The notes under the pieces were generated by a model, which worked only from the letters and a program-made list of their open reading frames with translations, was not told the DNA's origin and did no database searches. 64,000 nt of DNA from Thauera terpenica 58Eu (GTDB lineage: Bacteria; Pseudomonadota; Gammaproteobacteria; Burkholderiales; Rhodocyclaceae): the NCBI RefSeq assembly GCF_000443165.1, contig NZ_ATJV01000024.1:1-64000 (forward strand), written 5' to 3'. Shown one piece after another: positions 54,225 to 64,000 of this stretch. The translations under genes and the position numbers were made by a program. Within the stretch, counting starts at the first letter, position 1; each line of letters opens with the position of its first letter.

Positions 54225-54827
54225 ATGAGCACTGCATCCACAACCTTGCGCGAACTGACCGGCCAAGCCGCCAGCCCTGCCCCTCTGTCCGAGTCGGCCC
54301 TCATCATCGTCGACGCCCAGAACACATATCGCAGCGGCGTGATGCAACTGAGCGCGATCGAGCCTGCCCTCGAGCAGTGCGCCCGTCTGCTGGAGCGTGC
54401 CCGGGGGTTGAAGATTCCGGTGGTGCATATTCAGCACGACGCCGGACCTGGCACACCGTACGATATCAACGCTGAAGTGGGCGCAATCATCGACATGGTG
54501 GCACCAGTAGCGGGCGAAGCGGTGGTGGTCAAGAACTATCCGAACTCCTTTGTCAGCACCGACCTCGACACTCGTCTCAAGGCGGCGAACATCAAGAACC
54601 TGGTGGTAGCAGGCTTCATGACCCACATGTGCATCAACTCCACCGCACGCGGAGCCTTCAACCTCGGCTATGCCGTCACCGTCCCCGCCGCCGCAACCGC
54701 CACGCGCTCGCTGCCCGCCCCCGATGGCTCGGTCGTGAGCGCAGCAAGCATGCAATCTGCGGCGCTGGCGGCACTGGCCGATCTGTTCGCGGTCGTGGTC
54801 CCGGACGAGGCCGCCATTCCCGATTGA
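54225..54827 (+). CDS. Isochorismatase-family cysteine hydrolase
   Basis: A 200-residue amidase-like enzyme. The catalytic triad is visible: Asp in LIIVDAQNTYRSGV, Lys in VVVKNYPNSF, and Cys in FMTHMCINSTARGAFNLGY. These features fit the nicotinamidase/isochorismatase fold; the natural substrate is unknown. CAGGAG sits at good spacing before the ATG at 54225. It stands alone between the ilvC terminator and the pssA promoter, with its own hairpin downstream. Confidence 0.9.
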   Translation: MSTASTTLRELTGQAASPAPLSESALIIVDAQNTYRSGVMQLSAIEPALEQCARLLERARGLKIPVVHIQHDAGPGTPYDINAEVGAIIDMVAPVAGEAVVVKNYPNSFVSTDLDTRLKAANIKNLVVAGFMTHMCINSTARGAFNLGYAVTVPAAATATRSLPAPDGSVVSAASMQSAALAALADLFAVVVPDEAAIPD

Positions 54828-54834
54828 ACTTCCG

Positions 54835-54863
54835 ACGCCGGGGTGGCACGCCCACTCCGGCGT
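54835..54863 (+). terminator. Hairpin after the isochorismatase-like gene
   Basis: 12-bp arms with one mismatch (54835-54846 with 54852-54863), 5-nt loop, followed by GATTA. It may be a terminator, though there is no strong T run. Confidence 0.45.
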
Positions 54864-54890
54864 GATTAGCCGCAGCACAGACAGGGGGGC

Positions 54891-54899
54891 TGCTAGAAT
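54891..54899 (+). promoter_or_regulatory. Extended -10 promoter of pssA-leuA
   Basis: TGCTAGAAT, an extended -10 element, 27 bases before the pssA ATG; no -35 is evident. Confidence 0.45.
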
Positions 54900-54926
54900 C
54901 CAAGTCCCGCATCACGTCACGTCCCC

Positions 54927-55823
54927 ATGGACCACCCCGACCGCATGCCTCTGATCACACCCGAGAAGCGCCGCCGCGGCATCTACATCCTGCCGAACCT
55001 GTTCACCACCGCTGCGCTGTTCGCGGGCTTTTACGCCATCGTGCAGGCGATGGACCACCGCTTCGAAACCGCCGCAGTGGCCATCTTCGTCGCCATGGTG
55101 CTTGACGGACTCGACGGGCGCATCGCCCGCCTGACGCGAACCCAGAGCGAGTTCGGCGCCGAATACGACTCGCTGTCCGACATGGTGTCCTTCGGCGCCG
55201 CCCCTGCGCTGGTGATGTACGAATGGGCCTTGCGCGACCTCGGCAAGCTCGGCTGGGCCGCCGCCTTCATCTATTGCGCGGGTGCCGCGCTGCGGCTCGC
55301 CCGTTTCAATACCAACATCGCCGTCGTCGACAAGCGCTACTTCCAGGGCCTGCCCAGCCCGGCCGCAGCAGCGCTGATCGCCGGCATGGTGTGGGTGGGC
55401 ATCGACAACGACTTCACCGGCGGAGAGCTGAGCGGCCTCGCCTGTGCCCTGACCATCTTTGCCGGCATCTCGATGGTCAGCAACGTGCTGTTCTGGAGCG
55501 GCAAGAGCATCAACCTGCGCAAGAGCGTACCCTTCATCGTCCTCATCGCCCTGGTGCTGGCCTTTGCCCTCATATCGAGCTACCCGCCCGGCGTGCTCTT
55601 CGCGCTCTTCCTGGTGTATGCCGGATCCGGCTACGTGGTGTGGGCACTACGCTGGAAGCGCAAGTACGACGCCAGGAACGCAGGCGGCTTCGTCCCGCCC
55701 ACGACCGACACCGCCGCCTCCGCGACGGCGTGGCCCGAGGCTGACACGACAGCCGAGGCCCCCACCCCAACAAGCGACACCGACGCCGAGAAAGACAACG
55801 CTGGCGCGCCTCCAAGGAGCTGA
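54927..55823 (+). CDS. pssA: CDP-diacylglycerol--serine O-phosphatidyltransferase
   Basis: Makes phosphatidylserine, the precursor of phosphatidylethanolamine, at the inner membrane. It has 298 residues with eight or so TM helices. The CDP-alcohol phosphotransferase motif [26 protein letters not shown] matches D-G-x2-A-R-x8-G-x3-D-x3-D. The C-terminal 45 residues are a Thr/Ala/Asp low-complexity tail. The ATG at 54945 is an alternative start. leuA begins two nt after its stop. Confidence 0.93.
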   Translation: MDHPDRMPLITPEKRRRGIYILPNLFTTAALFAGFYAIVQAMDHRFETAAVAIFVAMVLDGLDGRIARLTRTQSEFGAEYDSLSDMVSFGAAPALVMYEWALRDLGKLGWAAAFIYCAGAALRLARFNTNIAVVDKRYFQGLPSPAAAALIAGMVWVGIDNDFTGGELSGLACALTIFAGISMVSNVLFWSGKSINLRKSVPFIVLIALVLAFALISSYPPGVLFALFLVYAGSGYVVWALRWKRKYDARNAGGFVPPTTDTAASATAWPEADTTAEAPTPTSDTDAEKDNAGAPPRS

Positions 55824-55825
55824 GC

Positions 55826-57361
55826 ATGAAAGACGCACTGATCATTTTCGACACCACCTTGCGCGACGGCGAACAGAGCCCGGGCGCTTCGATGACGCGT
55901 GAGGAAAAACTGCGCATCGCCCGTCAGCTCGAGCGCATGCGCGTCGACGTCATCGAGGCCGGCTTCGCCGCCGCCTCCAATGGCGACTTCGAGGCCGTGC
56001 GCTCGATTGCGGAAGCCATCAAGGAGTCCACCGTGTGCTCGCTGGCACGCGCCAACGAGAACGACATCCGGCGTTCGGGCGAGGCCATTCGCCCGGCCGC
56101 ACGCGGCCGCATCCACACCTTCATCGCCACCAGCCCGATCCACATGGAGAAAAAGCTGCGCATGACGCCCGACCAGGTCGTCGAGCAGGCCGTGAAGGCG
56201 ATCGGCTGGGCGCGTGAATACACCGACGACGTCGAGTTCTCGGCCGAGGATGCGGGGCGCTCCGAGCTCGATTTCCTGGTGCGCATCTTCGATGCCGTCA
56301 TCCAGGCCGGAGCAAGGACCATCAACGTGCCCGACACCGTCGGCTACAACGTGCCGGAGCAATACGCGGCGACCATCCGCAGCCTGATCGAGCGTGTGCC
56401 CAACTCCGACAAGGTGGTGTGGTCGGTGCACTGTCACAACGACCTCGGCCTTGCAGTGGCGAACTCACTGGCCGCAGTGTGTGCGGGCGCACGCCAGGTC
56501 GAATGCACGATCAATGGGCTCGGTGAACGTGCCGGCAACGCGGCGCTGGAAGAAATCGTCATGGCGGTGCGTACGCGCGCCGACGTGTTTCCGGTGGAGA
56601 CGCGCATCGACACCACGCAGATCGTGCCGGCCTCCAAACTGGTGTCACAGATCACCGGCTATCCGGTGCAGCCGAACAAGGCCATCGTCGGCGCCAATGC
56701 CTTCGCCCACGAGTCCGGCATCCACCAGGATGGTGTGCTCAAGCATCGCGAGACCTACGAAATCATGCGCGCCGAGGATGTGGGCTGGGGCGCAAACAAG
56801 CTGGTGCTGGGCAAGCACTCGGGTCGCAACGCCTTCCGCGCCCGCCTGCAGGCCCTGGGAATCGAGATCGAAGGCGAGGAGACCCTCAATCACGCTTTCG
56901 CACGCTTCAAGGAACTCGCCGACAAGAAGCATGAGATCTTCGATGAAGATCTGCACGCGCTGATACGCGACGAAATCGTCACCCCCGAAACCGAGCATTT
57001 CCGCCTCGTCTCGAGCCGCTTCCACTCGGAGACCGGAGAGACGCCGCGCGCGGAGCTGACTCTGGTCATCGACGGCCAGGAACGTCAGGCCTGCGCCGAA
57101 GGCTCTGGCCCGGTCGATGCCGCCTTCAAGGCCATAGAGGCGATCGCCGCCAGCGGCAGCGAGTTGCTACTGTACTCGGTCAATGCGATCACCACCGGCA
57201 CCGACGCTCAGGGCGAGGTCACCGTGCGGCTGGCCAAGGAGGGTCGGGTGATGGATGGCCAGGGCGCCGACACCGACATCATCGTGGCGTCCGCGAAAGC
57301 CTATCTGAACGCGCTCAACAAGCTGCAAACCAGCGCCAGGCGATTGAATCCGCAGATCTGA
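55826..57361 (+). CDS. leuA: 2-isopropylmalate synthase
   Basis: First committed step of leucine synthesis, condensing 2-oxoisovalerate and acetyl-CoA. It has 511 residues. The catalytic TIM barrel shows [18 protein letters not shown] with the metal-binding Asp, [36 protein letters not shown] with the metal-binding His pair, and [20 protein letters not shown]. The C-terminal LeuA dimer/regulatory domain carries the leucine feedback site. It completes the ilv-leu theme with the preceding ilvIHC genes. Confidence 0.96.
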   Translation: MKDALIIFDTTLRDGEQSPGASMTREEKLRIARQLERMRVDVIEAGFAAASNGDFEAVRSIAEAIKESTVCSLARANENDIRRSGEAIRPAARGRIHTFIATSPIHMEKKLRMTPDQVVEQAVKAIGWAREYTDDVEFSAEDAGRSELDFLVRIFDAVIQAGARTINVPDTVGYNVPEQYAATIRSLIERVPNSDKVVWSVHCHNDLGLAVANSLAAVCAGARQVECTINGLGERAGNAALEEIVMAVRTRADVFPVETRIDTTQIVPASKLVSQITGYPVQPNKAIVGANAFAHESGIHQDGVLKHRETYEIMRAEDVGWGANKLVLGKHSGRNAFRARLQALGIEIEGEETLNHAFARFKELADKKHEIFDEDLHALIRDEIVTPETEHFRLVSSRFHSETGETPRAELTLVIDGQERQACAEGSGPVDAAFKAIEAIAASGSELLLYSVNAITTGTDAQGEVTVRLAKEGRVMDGQGADTDIIVASAKAYLNALNKLQTSARRLNPQI

Positions 57362-57383
57362 AGCCACCCCACCGCCTTCAGCG

Positions 57384-57424
57384 AACGCCCCGCTGACCCA
57401 TCGCCGGGTCGCGGGGCGTTTTTT
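57384..57424 (+). terminator. Rho-independent terminator of leuA
   Basis: Stem AACGCCCCGC / GCGGGGCGTT (57384-57393, 57411-57420), extended inside by GACCC / GGGTC, then six T (57419-57424). Confidence 0.93.
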
Positions 57425-57455
57425 GTGGCTGGCGCCGCGCGCCGCAGCACCGAAC

Positions 57456-58492
<1,037 letters not shown>

Positions 58493-59989
58493 TCAGATGG
58501 GATAAGGGTCGATCTCGTACTGGAACAATTCAACGCTGGTGGTCTGCATGTCCAGACCCAGCGCGCGGCCCTGCGCCACATACAGCTGCGCGCCCTCGCG
58601 CAGAAAAATGAAGCGACGCGATGTGTAAGTACCCGCAGGTGCGAGGAAAGCCGCATGCCGGCGCACAGGCTCCATCACCGGCAAGGCCAGCGCCGGCGCC
58701 ACGCCACGCAGCGGCGTGCCGCGAAAAGCCACCTGTACCGCCGAATAGGACAGTGCCAGCACCTGCAGCCCCAGTTCGACCTGGTCGGGGTTGTCACTGC
58801 GCACCCAACGCACCACGCACACGGTCCACGAGGTCTCGCCAGGGCGCCTCAAGCCAAGCACGACTCCGCTCGACAGCTCCCCCTTGATGCCAGCGATGTT
58901 CATGATCGCGTACCCACCCGGGCTCTCATTGAGTACCTGCCACTCCACCACACGATCGGCCTCCTCCCGGCCGCGGGCAAGTTCCCACAGCGCCCGCAAG
59001 CCCACGCAGACCTGCACCATGTAGTGATGCGGCCGTCGCCGCTGCGTGCGCAGCGGCGGACTCAGCCAGCGCTCGCGCAGCGTGCGCAGCAAGGCAAGGA
59101 CCTCGATCGGCGTCAAACCGAGCGGCAGCGCCTCGTCCTCAGCATCGAGCATCTCGACTTCAGCCATATCCACCGCCGCCATCTCACCACCGCCTTCGGC
59201 ACCGGCTATGACCGCCTCAAGCTGCCGTATGCGCGCCAGCAGCGCCGGGTCGAAGGGCGCCGCACTGAAGTGACGCACATCGCCGCCCGCAGGAGGCAGT
59301 CTGCGCGCGCTCGACACCGGCGCTGCATCAGCGCTGACAAGCACCCACCAGGCGTTCTCGGTCGACTCCTCGCTGGCCGCCGGCAGCACCGCCGGCTGTT
59401 GGGCGGCGAGGAAGTCGGCAATCCAGTTCAGTTGGCGCGCGGTAAAACTCTCGGGCTGTGCGGCCGCCATCAGCGCCATTGAAGCGTAGGACAGGTCGCC
59501 TGGCAGTTCGCCGGCAAGGCGATGCGCGAACGCCCACAGACCGAGCGGCGCGCTTGCCGCTGACATTGCCGAAACGACGAAAGCCTCATGACACAGCAGC
59601 AGCGCAAGGCGCACGCGCGCCTCCCTGTCCGCGCGCTCAGCTCGCGCGGCGCCCGGTCCCGTGCTGGCCGCCTCAGCCTCGAGGCCCTGAGCGATTGCGA
59701 GCAGCGCACGGGCCAGCCGGGTCACCACCACATGCAGGGCACGCGGCAAGGGCAAGCCGACTTCCTGCAAGCTGGATCTGACCCGGGCGCTGATGTCGAG
59801 CGCTCGCGTCGCCGCAGACTCCATGAGGCGGCTCGACGCAGCGCGATCCGGATCGGCGTCCTGCAACGCACCAAGGTGCGCGCGCAAGGCGTCGAGATCG
59901 TCCGCCACCTCATCGGCCGGCTCGGCTTCTAGCCAGCGCCGGAAGCTGTCCGTCTCATCGTCATCGGCTACGCGCGCGGCCTGTATCAT
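58493..59989 (-). CDS. Large PilZ-like protein of unknown function
   Basis: A 498-residue cytoplasmic protein. The first ~300 residues are Ala/Arg/Glu-rich and helical with no recognised domain ([20 protein letters not shown] and a [25 protein letters not shown] hydrophobic stretch). The C-terminal part resembles a PilZ domain: [11 protein letters not shown] for the Arg-rich N-loop and [14 protein letters not shown] for the N-x-S-x2-G motif, then [10 protein letters not shown] and VELGLQVLA. It ends by 498. Related betaproteobacterial genes are annotated as PilZ or hypothetical. A c-di-GMP role is inference. It is divergent from rpsP. Confidence 0.72.
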   Translation of the reverse strand: MIQAARVADDDETDSFRRWLEAEPADEVADDLDALRAHLGALQDADPDRAASSRLMESAATRALDISARVRSSLQEVGLPLPRALHVVVTRLARALLAIAQGLEAEAASTGPGAARAERADREARVRLALLLCHEAFVVSAMSAASAPLGLWAFAHRLAGELPGDLSYASMALMAAAQPESFTARQLNWIADFLAAQQPAVLPAASEESTENAWWVLVSADAAPVSSARRLPPAGGDVRHFSAAPFDPALLARIRQLEAVIAGAEGGGEMAAVDMAEVEMLDAEDEALPLGLTPIEVLALLRTLRERWLSPPLRTQRRRPHHYMVQVCVGLRALWELARGREEADRVVEWQVLNESPGGYAIMNIAGIKGELSSGVVLGLRRPGETSWTVCVVRWVRSDNPDQVELGLQVLALSYSAVQVAFRGTPLRGVAPALALPVMEPVRRHAAFLAPAGTYTSRRFIFLREGAQLYVAQGRALGLDMQTTSVELFQYEIDPYPI

Positions 59990-60153
59990 CGGGAACTGGG
60001 AAGAATGTCCAAGCGCGTCATTTTAGACATGTTTGAATCAATCAATCTGTACGAAACTCATCCCCGACCGACTGAAGCCGCAAACGCGCTTCAAACGCCC
60101 CCGGCAGACTCCAGTGCAGCACACAATCGCTTGTGCACTGAATCAATCATGAC

Positions 60154-60182
60154 TTGCCCTCGACGGGGCTTTACCCTAGAAT
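60154..60182 (+). promoter_or_regulatory. Promoter of rpsP-rimM-trmD-rplS
   Basis: TTGCCC (60154-60159), 17-bp spacer and TAGAAT (60177-60182), 38 bases before the rpsP ATG. This is a close consensus match in the 231-nt gap upstream of the ribosomal operon. Confidence 0.75.
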
Positions 60183-60220
60183 CCTTCGTCTTTCGCCTCT
60201 ATCGATCAGGAACACCTCAG

Positions 60221-60472
60221 ATGGTCGTCATTCGCCTTGCCCGTGGTGGCGCCAAAAAGCGCCCCTTCTTCAACATCGTCGCCGCTGATTCCCGTGATCG
60301 CCGCGACGGTCGCTTCATCGAGCGCGTGGGTTACTACAACCCGGTCGCATCCGGCGGCGCGCAGAACCTCGTCATCAATGCCGAGCGTCTGGCCTACTGG
60401 CAGCAAAACGGCGCGCAGCTGTCGCCGACCGTTGCCCGTCTGGCCAAGCAGGCTGCCAAGGCGGCCGCCTGA
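60221..60472 (+). CDS. rpsP: 30S ribosomal protein S16
   Basis: Assembly protein of the 30S platform. It has 83 residues, the usual length: [40 protein letters not shown], then [20 protein letters not shown]. It is the first gene of the rpsP-rimM-trmD-rplS operon. Confidence 0.98.
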   Translation: MVVIRLARGGAKKRPFFNIVAADSRDRRDGRFIERVGYYNPVASGGAQNLVINAERLAYWQQNGAQLSPTVARLAKQAAKAAA

Positions 60473-60503
60473 TCAGCAGCGGTCTGCCCCGGCGGATCAA
60501 GGC

Positions 60504-61010
60504 ATGATCGTACTGGGGCGCATCGTCGCCCCTTTTGGCGTTCAGGGCTGGGTGAAGATTCACCCCTTTGGTGACGACCCCGCCGAGTGGCGGCATATGC
60601 CGCAGTGGTGGCTGAGCACCGACGACAAGGCGCCGCCTGAACAGTGGGTAGCCTACACGCTCAAGGCGTGCCGAGTGCACGGCAAGAGTCTGGTCGCTGC
60701 GCTCGGCGAAGTGCCGGATCGCAACGCGGCGGAGGCCGTCGATGGCTATTTCATCGGCGCCCCGCGTGAAGCGCTGCCCCAGCCCGCCACCGACGAATAC
60801 TACTGGGGTGACCTTGTCGGACTGGAGGTCATCAACGAAGCGGACAACAGCCTGGGAATGGTCCAGGGCCTGCTGTCCACCGGCGCCCACGACGTATTGC
60901 AGGTAAAGGACGACAAGGTCGAGCGTTTGATTCCTTTCGTTGCTGCCTACGTCCTGGATGTAGACCTTGGCGCGCGCCGCATTCGTGTCGCCTGGGGTGA
61001 GGACTGGTAG
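60504..61010 (+). CDS. rimM: Ribosome maturation factor RimM
   Basis: Helps 30S head assembly with S19. It has 168 residues. An N-terminal RimM domain ([22 protein letters not shown]) precedes a PRC-barrel ([20 protein letters not shown] onward, with [16 protein letters not shown]). It begins 31 nt after rpsP and ends 2 nt before the chosen trmD start. Confidence 0.95.
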   Translation: MIVLGRIVAPFGVQGWVKIHPFGDDPAEWRHMPQWWLSTDDKAPPEQWVAYTLKACRVHGKSLVAALGEVPDRNAAEAVDGYFIGAPREALPQPATDEYYWGDLVGLEVINEADNSLGMVQGLLSTGAHDVLQVKDDKVERLIPFVAAYVLDVDLGARRIRVAWGEDW

Positions 61011-61012
61011 CG

Positions 61013-61852
61013 GTGAAGCCACGGCCTGAAGCCGAAGCCGTGCATGAAGGATCAAGGGTAAGCATTGCGAGCGGACTGCGTCGCTACGATGTCATCACCC
61101 TGTTCCCGGAGATGTTCGCGGCCCTCACCGCGAGTGGCATCACACGCCGGGCGAAGGATAGAGGCCTGTACGCGCTGGACTTTCACAACCCGCGCGATTT
61201 CACCAGCGATCCGCATCGCACGGTGGATGACAGGCCCTACGGTGGCGGCCCCGGCATGGTGATGCTGGCCGAACCGCTGATGCAGTCGATTGCGGCAGCG
61301 CGTGAGGCACAGCAGGCTGCCATCGGAACGGCGGGCCCGGTCTTGTATCTGTCGCCTCAAGGTCGCAGGCTGGACCAGGCGATGGTGATGGAACTGGCGG
61401 CACAGACAGGACTGATCCTGCTCTGCGGCCGTTACGAGGGCATTGATCAGCGCGTCATCGAACGCGCGGTGGATGCTGAAGTCTCGCTCGGCGACTTCGT
61501 GTTGTCAGGCGGTGAATTGCCCGCCATGGTGTTGCTTGACGCCATCGTGCGGCAACTGCCAGGCGCATTGAACACGGCCGACTCGGCGCAGGAGGACTCC
61601 TTTGCCGACGGCCTGCTGGACTGTCCGCACTACACGCGGCCAGAGTTGTACGCAGATGAAAAGGTGCCCGAGGTCTTGCTGTCGGGCAACCATGCAGCGA
61701 TCCGGCGCTGGCGGCTGAAGCAGTCGCTGGGCCGCACGGCGCTGCGTCGACCCGACTTGTTGAGCGGGCGACCATTGAGCAAGACCGAATTGAAACTGCT
61801 TGAGGAATTCAGGCAGGAGCAAGCCGGGGCAGAAGGCAGCAACAGCGCCTGA
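61013..61852 (+). CDS. trmD: tRNA (guanine37-N1)-methyltransferase
   Basis: Methylates G37 next to the anticodon, preventing frameshifts. It has 279 residues, slightly longer than the usual 250. [23 protein letters not shown] starts the conserved part; [19 protein letters not shown] and [41 protein letters not shown] form the trefoil-knot SAM site. The first ~20 residues are unconserved, so the true start could be a GTG at 61040; 61013 is kept for lack of a clear site. Confidence 0.94.
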   Translation: MKPRPEAEAVHEGSRVSIASGLRRYDVITLFPEMFAALTASGITRRAKDRGLYALDFHNPRDFTSDPHRTVDDRPYGGGPGMVMLAEPLMQSIAAAREAQQAAIGTAGPVLYLSPQGRRLDQAMVMELAAQTGLILLCGRYEGIDQRVIERAVDAEVSLGDFVLSGGELPAMVLLDAIVRQLPGALNTADSAQEDSFADGLLDCPHYTRPELYADEKVPEVLLSGNHAAIRRWRLKQSLGRTALRRPDLLSGRPLSKTELKLLEEFRQEQAGAEGSNSA

Positions 61853-61949
61853 AAACCCCTGTCATAAACGGCACGCACCAGGCATTGTCCTGCTCTGCGG
61901 CCAGGCCGATGCACGGACAAAGGCCCACAACATTGATGGAGTAGTTGCA

Positions 61950-62378
61950 ATGAACCTGATTGAGCAGCTCGAACAGGAAGAAATCGCCCGCCTGACCGAA
62001 GGCGGCAAGGTCATCCCGGAATTCGCCCCTGGCGACACCGTGATCGTCCAGGTCAAGGTCAAGGAAGGCACGCGCGAGCGTCTGCAGGCGTATGAGGGCG
62101 TGGTGATCGCGAAGCGTAACCGCGGCCTGAACTCGGCCTTCATCGTGCGCAAGATCTCCTCCGGTGAAGGCGTGGAGCGCACCTTCCAGACCTACTCGCC
62201 CCTGGTGGCCGGTATCGAAGTGAAGCGTCGCGGTGACGTCCGCCGCGCCAAGCTCTACTACCTGCGCCAGCGTTCGGGCAAGTCCGCACGCATCAAGGAA
62301 AAGCTCGACTACAAGGCGGCCGCTGCCAAGCGCGCCGCGCAGCAACAGAAGCTGCAGCAGCAACAGCAACAGGCCTGA
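61950..62378 (+). CDS. rplS: 50S ribosomal protein L19
   Basis: Bridge protein at the 30S/50S interface. It has 142 residues: [48 protein letters not shown] and [41 protein letters not shown]. The C-terminal extension is Ala/Lys-rich and ends in a short glutamine run, longer than in E. coli (115). It closes the operon, followed by a UUCG-loop terminator. Confidence 0.97.
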   Translation: MNLIEQLEQEEIARLTEGGKVIPEFAPGDTVIVQVKVKEGTRERLQAYEGVVIAKRNRGLNSAFIVRKISSGEGVERTFQTYSPLVAGIEVKRRGDVRRAKLYYLRQRSGKSARIKEKLDYKAAAAKRAAQQQKLQQQQQQA

Positions 62379-62401
62379 CCGGCATTGCTGTGAGACACCA
62401 G

Positions 62402-62424
62402 AACGGGCCTTCGGGCCCGTTTTT
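62402..62424 (+). terminator. Terminator after rplS with UUCG tetraloop
   Basis: Stem AACGGGCC / GGCCCGTT (62402-62409, 62414-62421) around a TTCG loop, then TTT. Confidence 0.9.
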
Positions 62425-62489
62425 CATGGGTGTCGTTGGCACTGGGCGAAAACCCTGCCGGAGCCTGTCGGCCGTATGTACAAGACGCC

Positions 62490-63563
62490 TCAGCGCCGTT
62501 CCACGTAGTAAAGAATTCCGCCGGCGGCAGCAAGGAAGATGAGGCTGGGAGTGAGCGCCGCCAGCAGTGGTGGCCAGGCGTTGATCATTCCCAGGTTGGA
62601 AAACAGACCGTTGAGCAGATGAAAGCCCACACCCAGCATCACGCCCATGAAGATGCGCGCACTCGCCGCCCCCATGCGGTCGTGGATGAAGCCAAAGGGC
62701 AGCGCCAGCGCCATCATCACCAGAATGGCAAAGGGGTAGCTCAGCTTCTTCCACAGGGCGATCTCGAAACGATCGGTGCTCTGCTGGTTGTCGCGCAAAT
62801 GCTGGATGTAGGTCCACAGCTTGGCCAGCGGCATGTGCTCCGGCCCGACCATCAACACTCCCAGCACCTCGGGTGACAGGTCCGAGCGCCAGACAATCTC
62901 CGGCAAGCGCTCCACCTCGGTACGATCTGCCAGGAAGCGGGTGCGCGTCACGTCCTGCAGGCGCCACTGATCGGTGCCGTCATGCACGCCACGCCTAGCC
63001 TCGCTGATCGACACCAGCGCATAGTCGGCGTCGAATTCGTACACGCGCGCATTGAGCATCGTCCGGTCCGGCAGCATGGTGCGCACATTGATCACCAAGA
63101 CGCCGTCCTTCACCCACAGGCCCGAGCGCAGCTGCTGCGACACGTTGGCCTTGGTCGCGGTCAGCTTCCATTCCTGCGCTGCGCTCTCTGCCGGCGGCGC
63201 CACGTACTCGCCAATCAGGAAGGTGAGCACGACGAACACGCTGCCGATCAAGGCCAGCATGCGCATCAACAGCAGGTTCGACATCCCCGACGCCCGCATC
63301 ACGGTGATTTCGGAGTGACGCGCCAGGGTCGCCAGCGCATACAAGGTGCCGATCAGCACCGCGACCGGGAACAGCTCATAGACACGGCCGGGCAGGATGA
63401 GCGCCACATAGACCGCCGCGTCATAGAGCTGATAGCCGCTCTTGCCGACATCTTCGAGTTCGTTGACGAAATCGAAGAAGGCAAACAGGCCAAGAAAAGC
63501 AGCCAGCACCAGCGCAACGGCCAGGTAGACTTCGCGTGCGAGATAGCGAAACAGCACACTCAT
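62490..63563 (-). CDS. lptG: LPS export ABC transporter permease LptG
   Basis: One of two permeases of the LptB2FG complex extracting LPS from the inner membrane. It has 357 residues with six TM helices: VALVLAAFLGLFAFFDFV at the N-terminus, VAVLIGTLYALATLARHSEITVMRASGMS, then a periplasmic beta-jellyroll domain (about 130-260), and FAILVMMALALPFGF at the start of the C-terminal helices. The SELTVMRASGMS-like segment contacts LptB. Its start overlaps lptF by 4 nt. Confidence 0.94.
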   Translation of the reverse strand: MSVLFRYLAREVYLAVALVLAAFLGLFAFFDFVNELEDVGKSGYQLYDAAVYVALILPGRVYELFPVAVLIGTLYALATLARHSEITVMRASGMSNLLLMRMLALIGSVFVVLTFLIGEYVAPPAESAAQEWKLTATKANVSQQLRSGLWVKDGVLVINVRTMLPDRTMLNARVYEFDADYALVSISEARRGVHDGTDQWRLQDVTRTRFLADRTEVERLPEIVWRSDLSPEVLGVLMVGPEHMPLAKLWTYIQHLRDNQQSTDRFEIALWKKLSYPFAILVMMALALPFGFIHDRMGAASARIFMGVMLGVGFHLLNGLFSNLGMINAWPPLLAALTPSLIFLAAAGGILYYVERR

Positions 63564-64000
63564 GACGACCTCGCACGCCAGAATGGGGAAACCGCCAGGC
63601 GCTTGTAAAACAGCGCGCCAAGCAGCGCGAGCACGATCACATGCGGCAGCAAGAGCGCGAGGGCGAAGTCCACCCGCCCCTGTGACACCCAGCCCTGGAA
63701 CACCGAGATGGCATTGCTGTAGATGAGATAGGTGAGCAACGCGATCAACAGGCCGTTGGCCCGCCCCGCGCGCGGATTGACGAAGGACAGCGGAATCGCA
63801 AGCAAGGCCAGCAGCAAGGCCGACAGCGGCACGCCAATGCGGCCGAGCAATTCGCCCAGGCTGCGCGCATCGCCCTGCGCCAGCAGCACGGCGGTAGGCA
63901 GGCCGCGCACACGCGAAGGCTGGGCCAGGACCGGCTTCTGCTCGATCTGCACCTCGTAGCGCTCGAACTCCATCACCCGATACTGCGGCGTGCCGGGCTG
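63560..64000 (-). CDS. lptF: LPS export ABC transporter permease LptF (C-terminal part)
   Basis: The last 146 codons of lptF, cut by the right edge of the window; the N-terminal two thirds lie beyond. The visible part has the end of the jellyroll (VMEFERYEVQIEQKP), GELLGRIGVPLSALLLALLAIPLSFVNPRAGRANGLLIALLTYLIYSNAI and two terminal helices, ending with RLAVSPFWRARSS. The stop overlaps the lptG start by 4 nt (ATGA). Confidence 0.92.
   Translation of the reverse strand, partial: QPGTPQYRVMEFERYEVQIEQKPVLAQPSRVRGLPTAVLLAQGDARSLGELLGRIGVPLSALLLALLAIPLSFVNPRAGRANGLLIALLTYLIYSNAISVFQGWVSQGRVDFALALLLPHVIVLALLGALFYKRLAVSPFWRARSS

Overview
The window is a 64 kb, GC-rich, densely coding chromosomal segment of a betaproteobacterium. 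I place it in the Rhodocyclales (Azoarcus / Thauera / Aromatoleum type) from gene content and order: purM facing AI-2E permease-hda-HAD-pcnB-folK-dNK-panB-panC, ilvI-ilvH-ilvC followed by pssA-leuA, rpsP-rimM-trmD-rplS, a MutL with the endonuclease motif, and DUF3079, DUF1415, DUF2069 and DUF3108 proteins. The genus is an inference from memory of these families, not from a search. There is no rRNA operon, CRISPR array, insertion sequence, prophage or integrase; one tRNA (Ser, GCU) is present.

Layout. 0-3 kb: YkgJ-type Cys-cluster protein and malate synthase G, with two inverted repeats upstream of glcB. 3-9 kb: marR-emrA-emrB efflux operon, an MFS transporter divergent from an FAA-hydrolase-family enzyme, and DUF3079. 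9-14.8 kb: aroQ, a DUF3334 protein, rlmA, a YcgR/PilZ protein, tRNA-Ser, lysC, a small HTH protein and queD. 14.9-21.1 kb: a minus-strand run purN / DUF3108 / rsmB / PLD-like protein, then mutL (+) and a YqaA membrane protein (-). 21.3-25 kb: a membrane diguanylate cyclase followed by two lipoproteins (the second with a FlgO domain) and a periplasmic FKBP isomerase. 25-28 kb: exported ATP-dependent DNA ligase, miaA, DUF1415 and YdcH. 28.3-34.2 kb: RND pump and adaptor, a small Cys-rich exported protein, a frameshifted gene and a 4-TM protein. 34.3-43.3 kb: purM and the hda/pcnB/folK/panBC block, ending with a CBS protein. 43.4-50.5 kb: pepN, tandem UspA protein, a P-type cation ATPase and an RDD protein. 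50.7-57.4 kb: branched-chain amino acid genes with an isochorismatase-like hydrolase and pssA. 57.5-60 kb: DUF2069, WrbA and a large PilZ-like protein. 60.2-64 kb: rpsP-rimM-trmD-rplS, then lptG and a truncated lptF.

Most of the window is housekeeping. The parts that merit attention are the diguanylate cyclase/lipoprotein cluster, the P-type ATPase whose transport-site residues differ from Ca2+ pumps, the 4-bp tandem duplication that breaks a small gene at 33.3 kb, the Cys-rich peptide beside the RND operon, and the uncharacterised PilZ-like protein upstream of rpsP. I did not find a convincing new multi-gene defence or mobile system.
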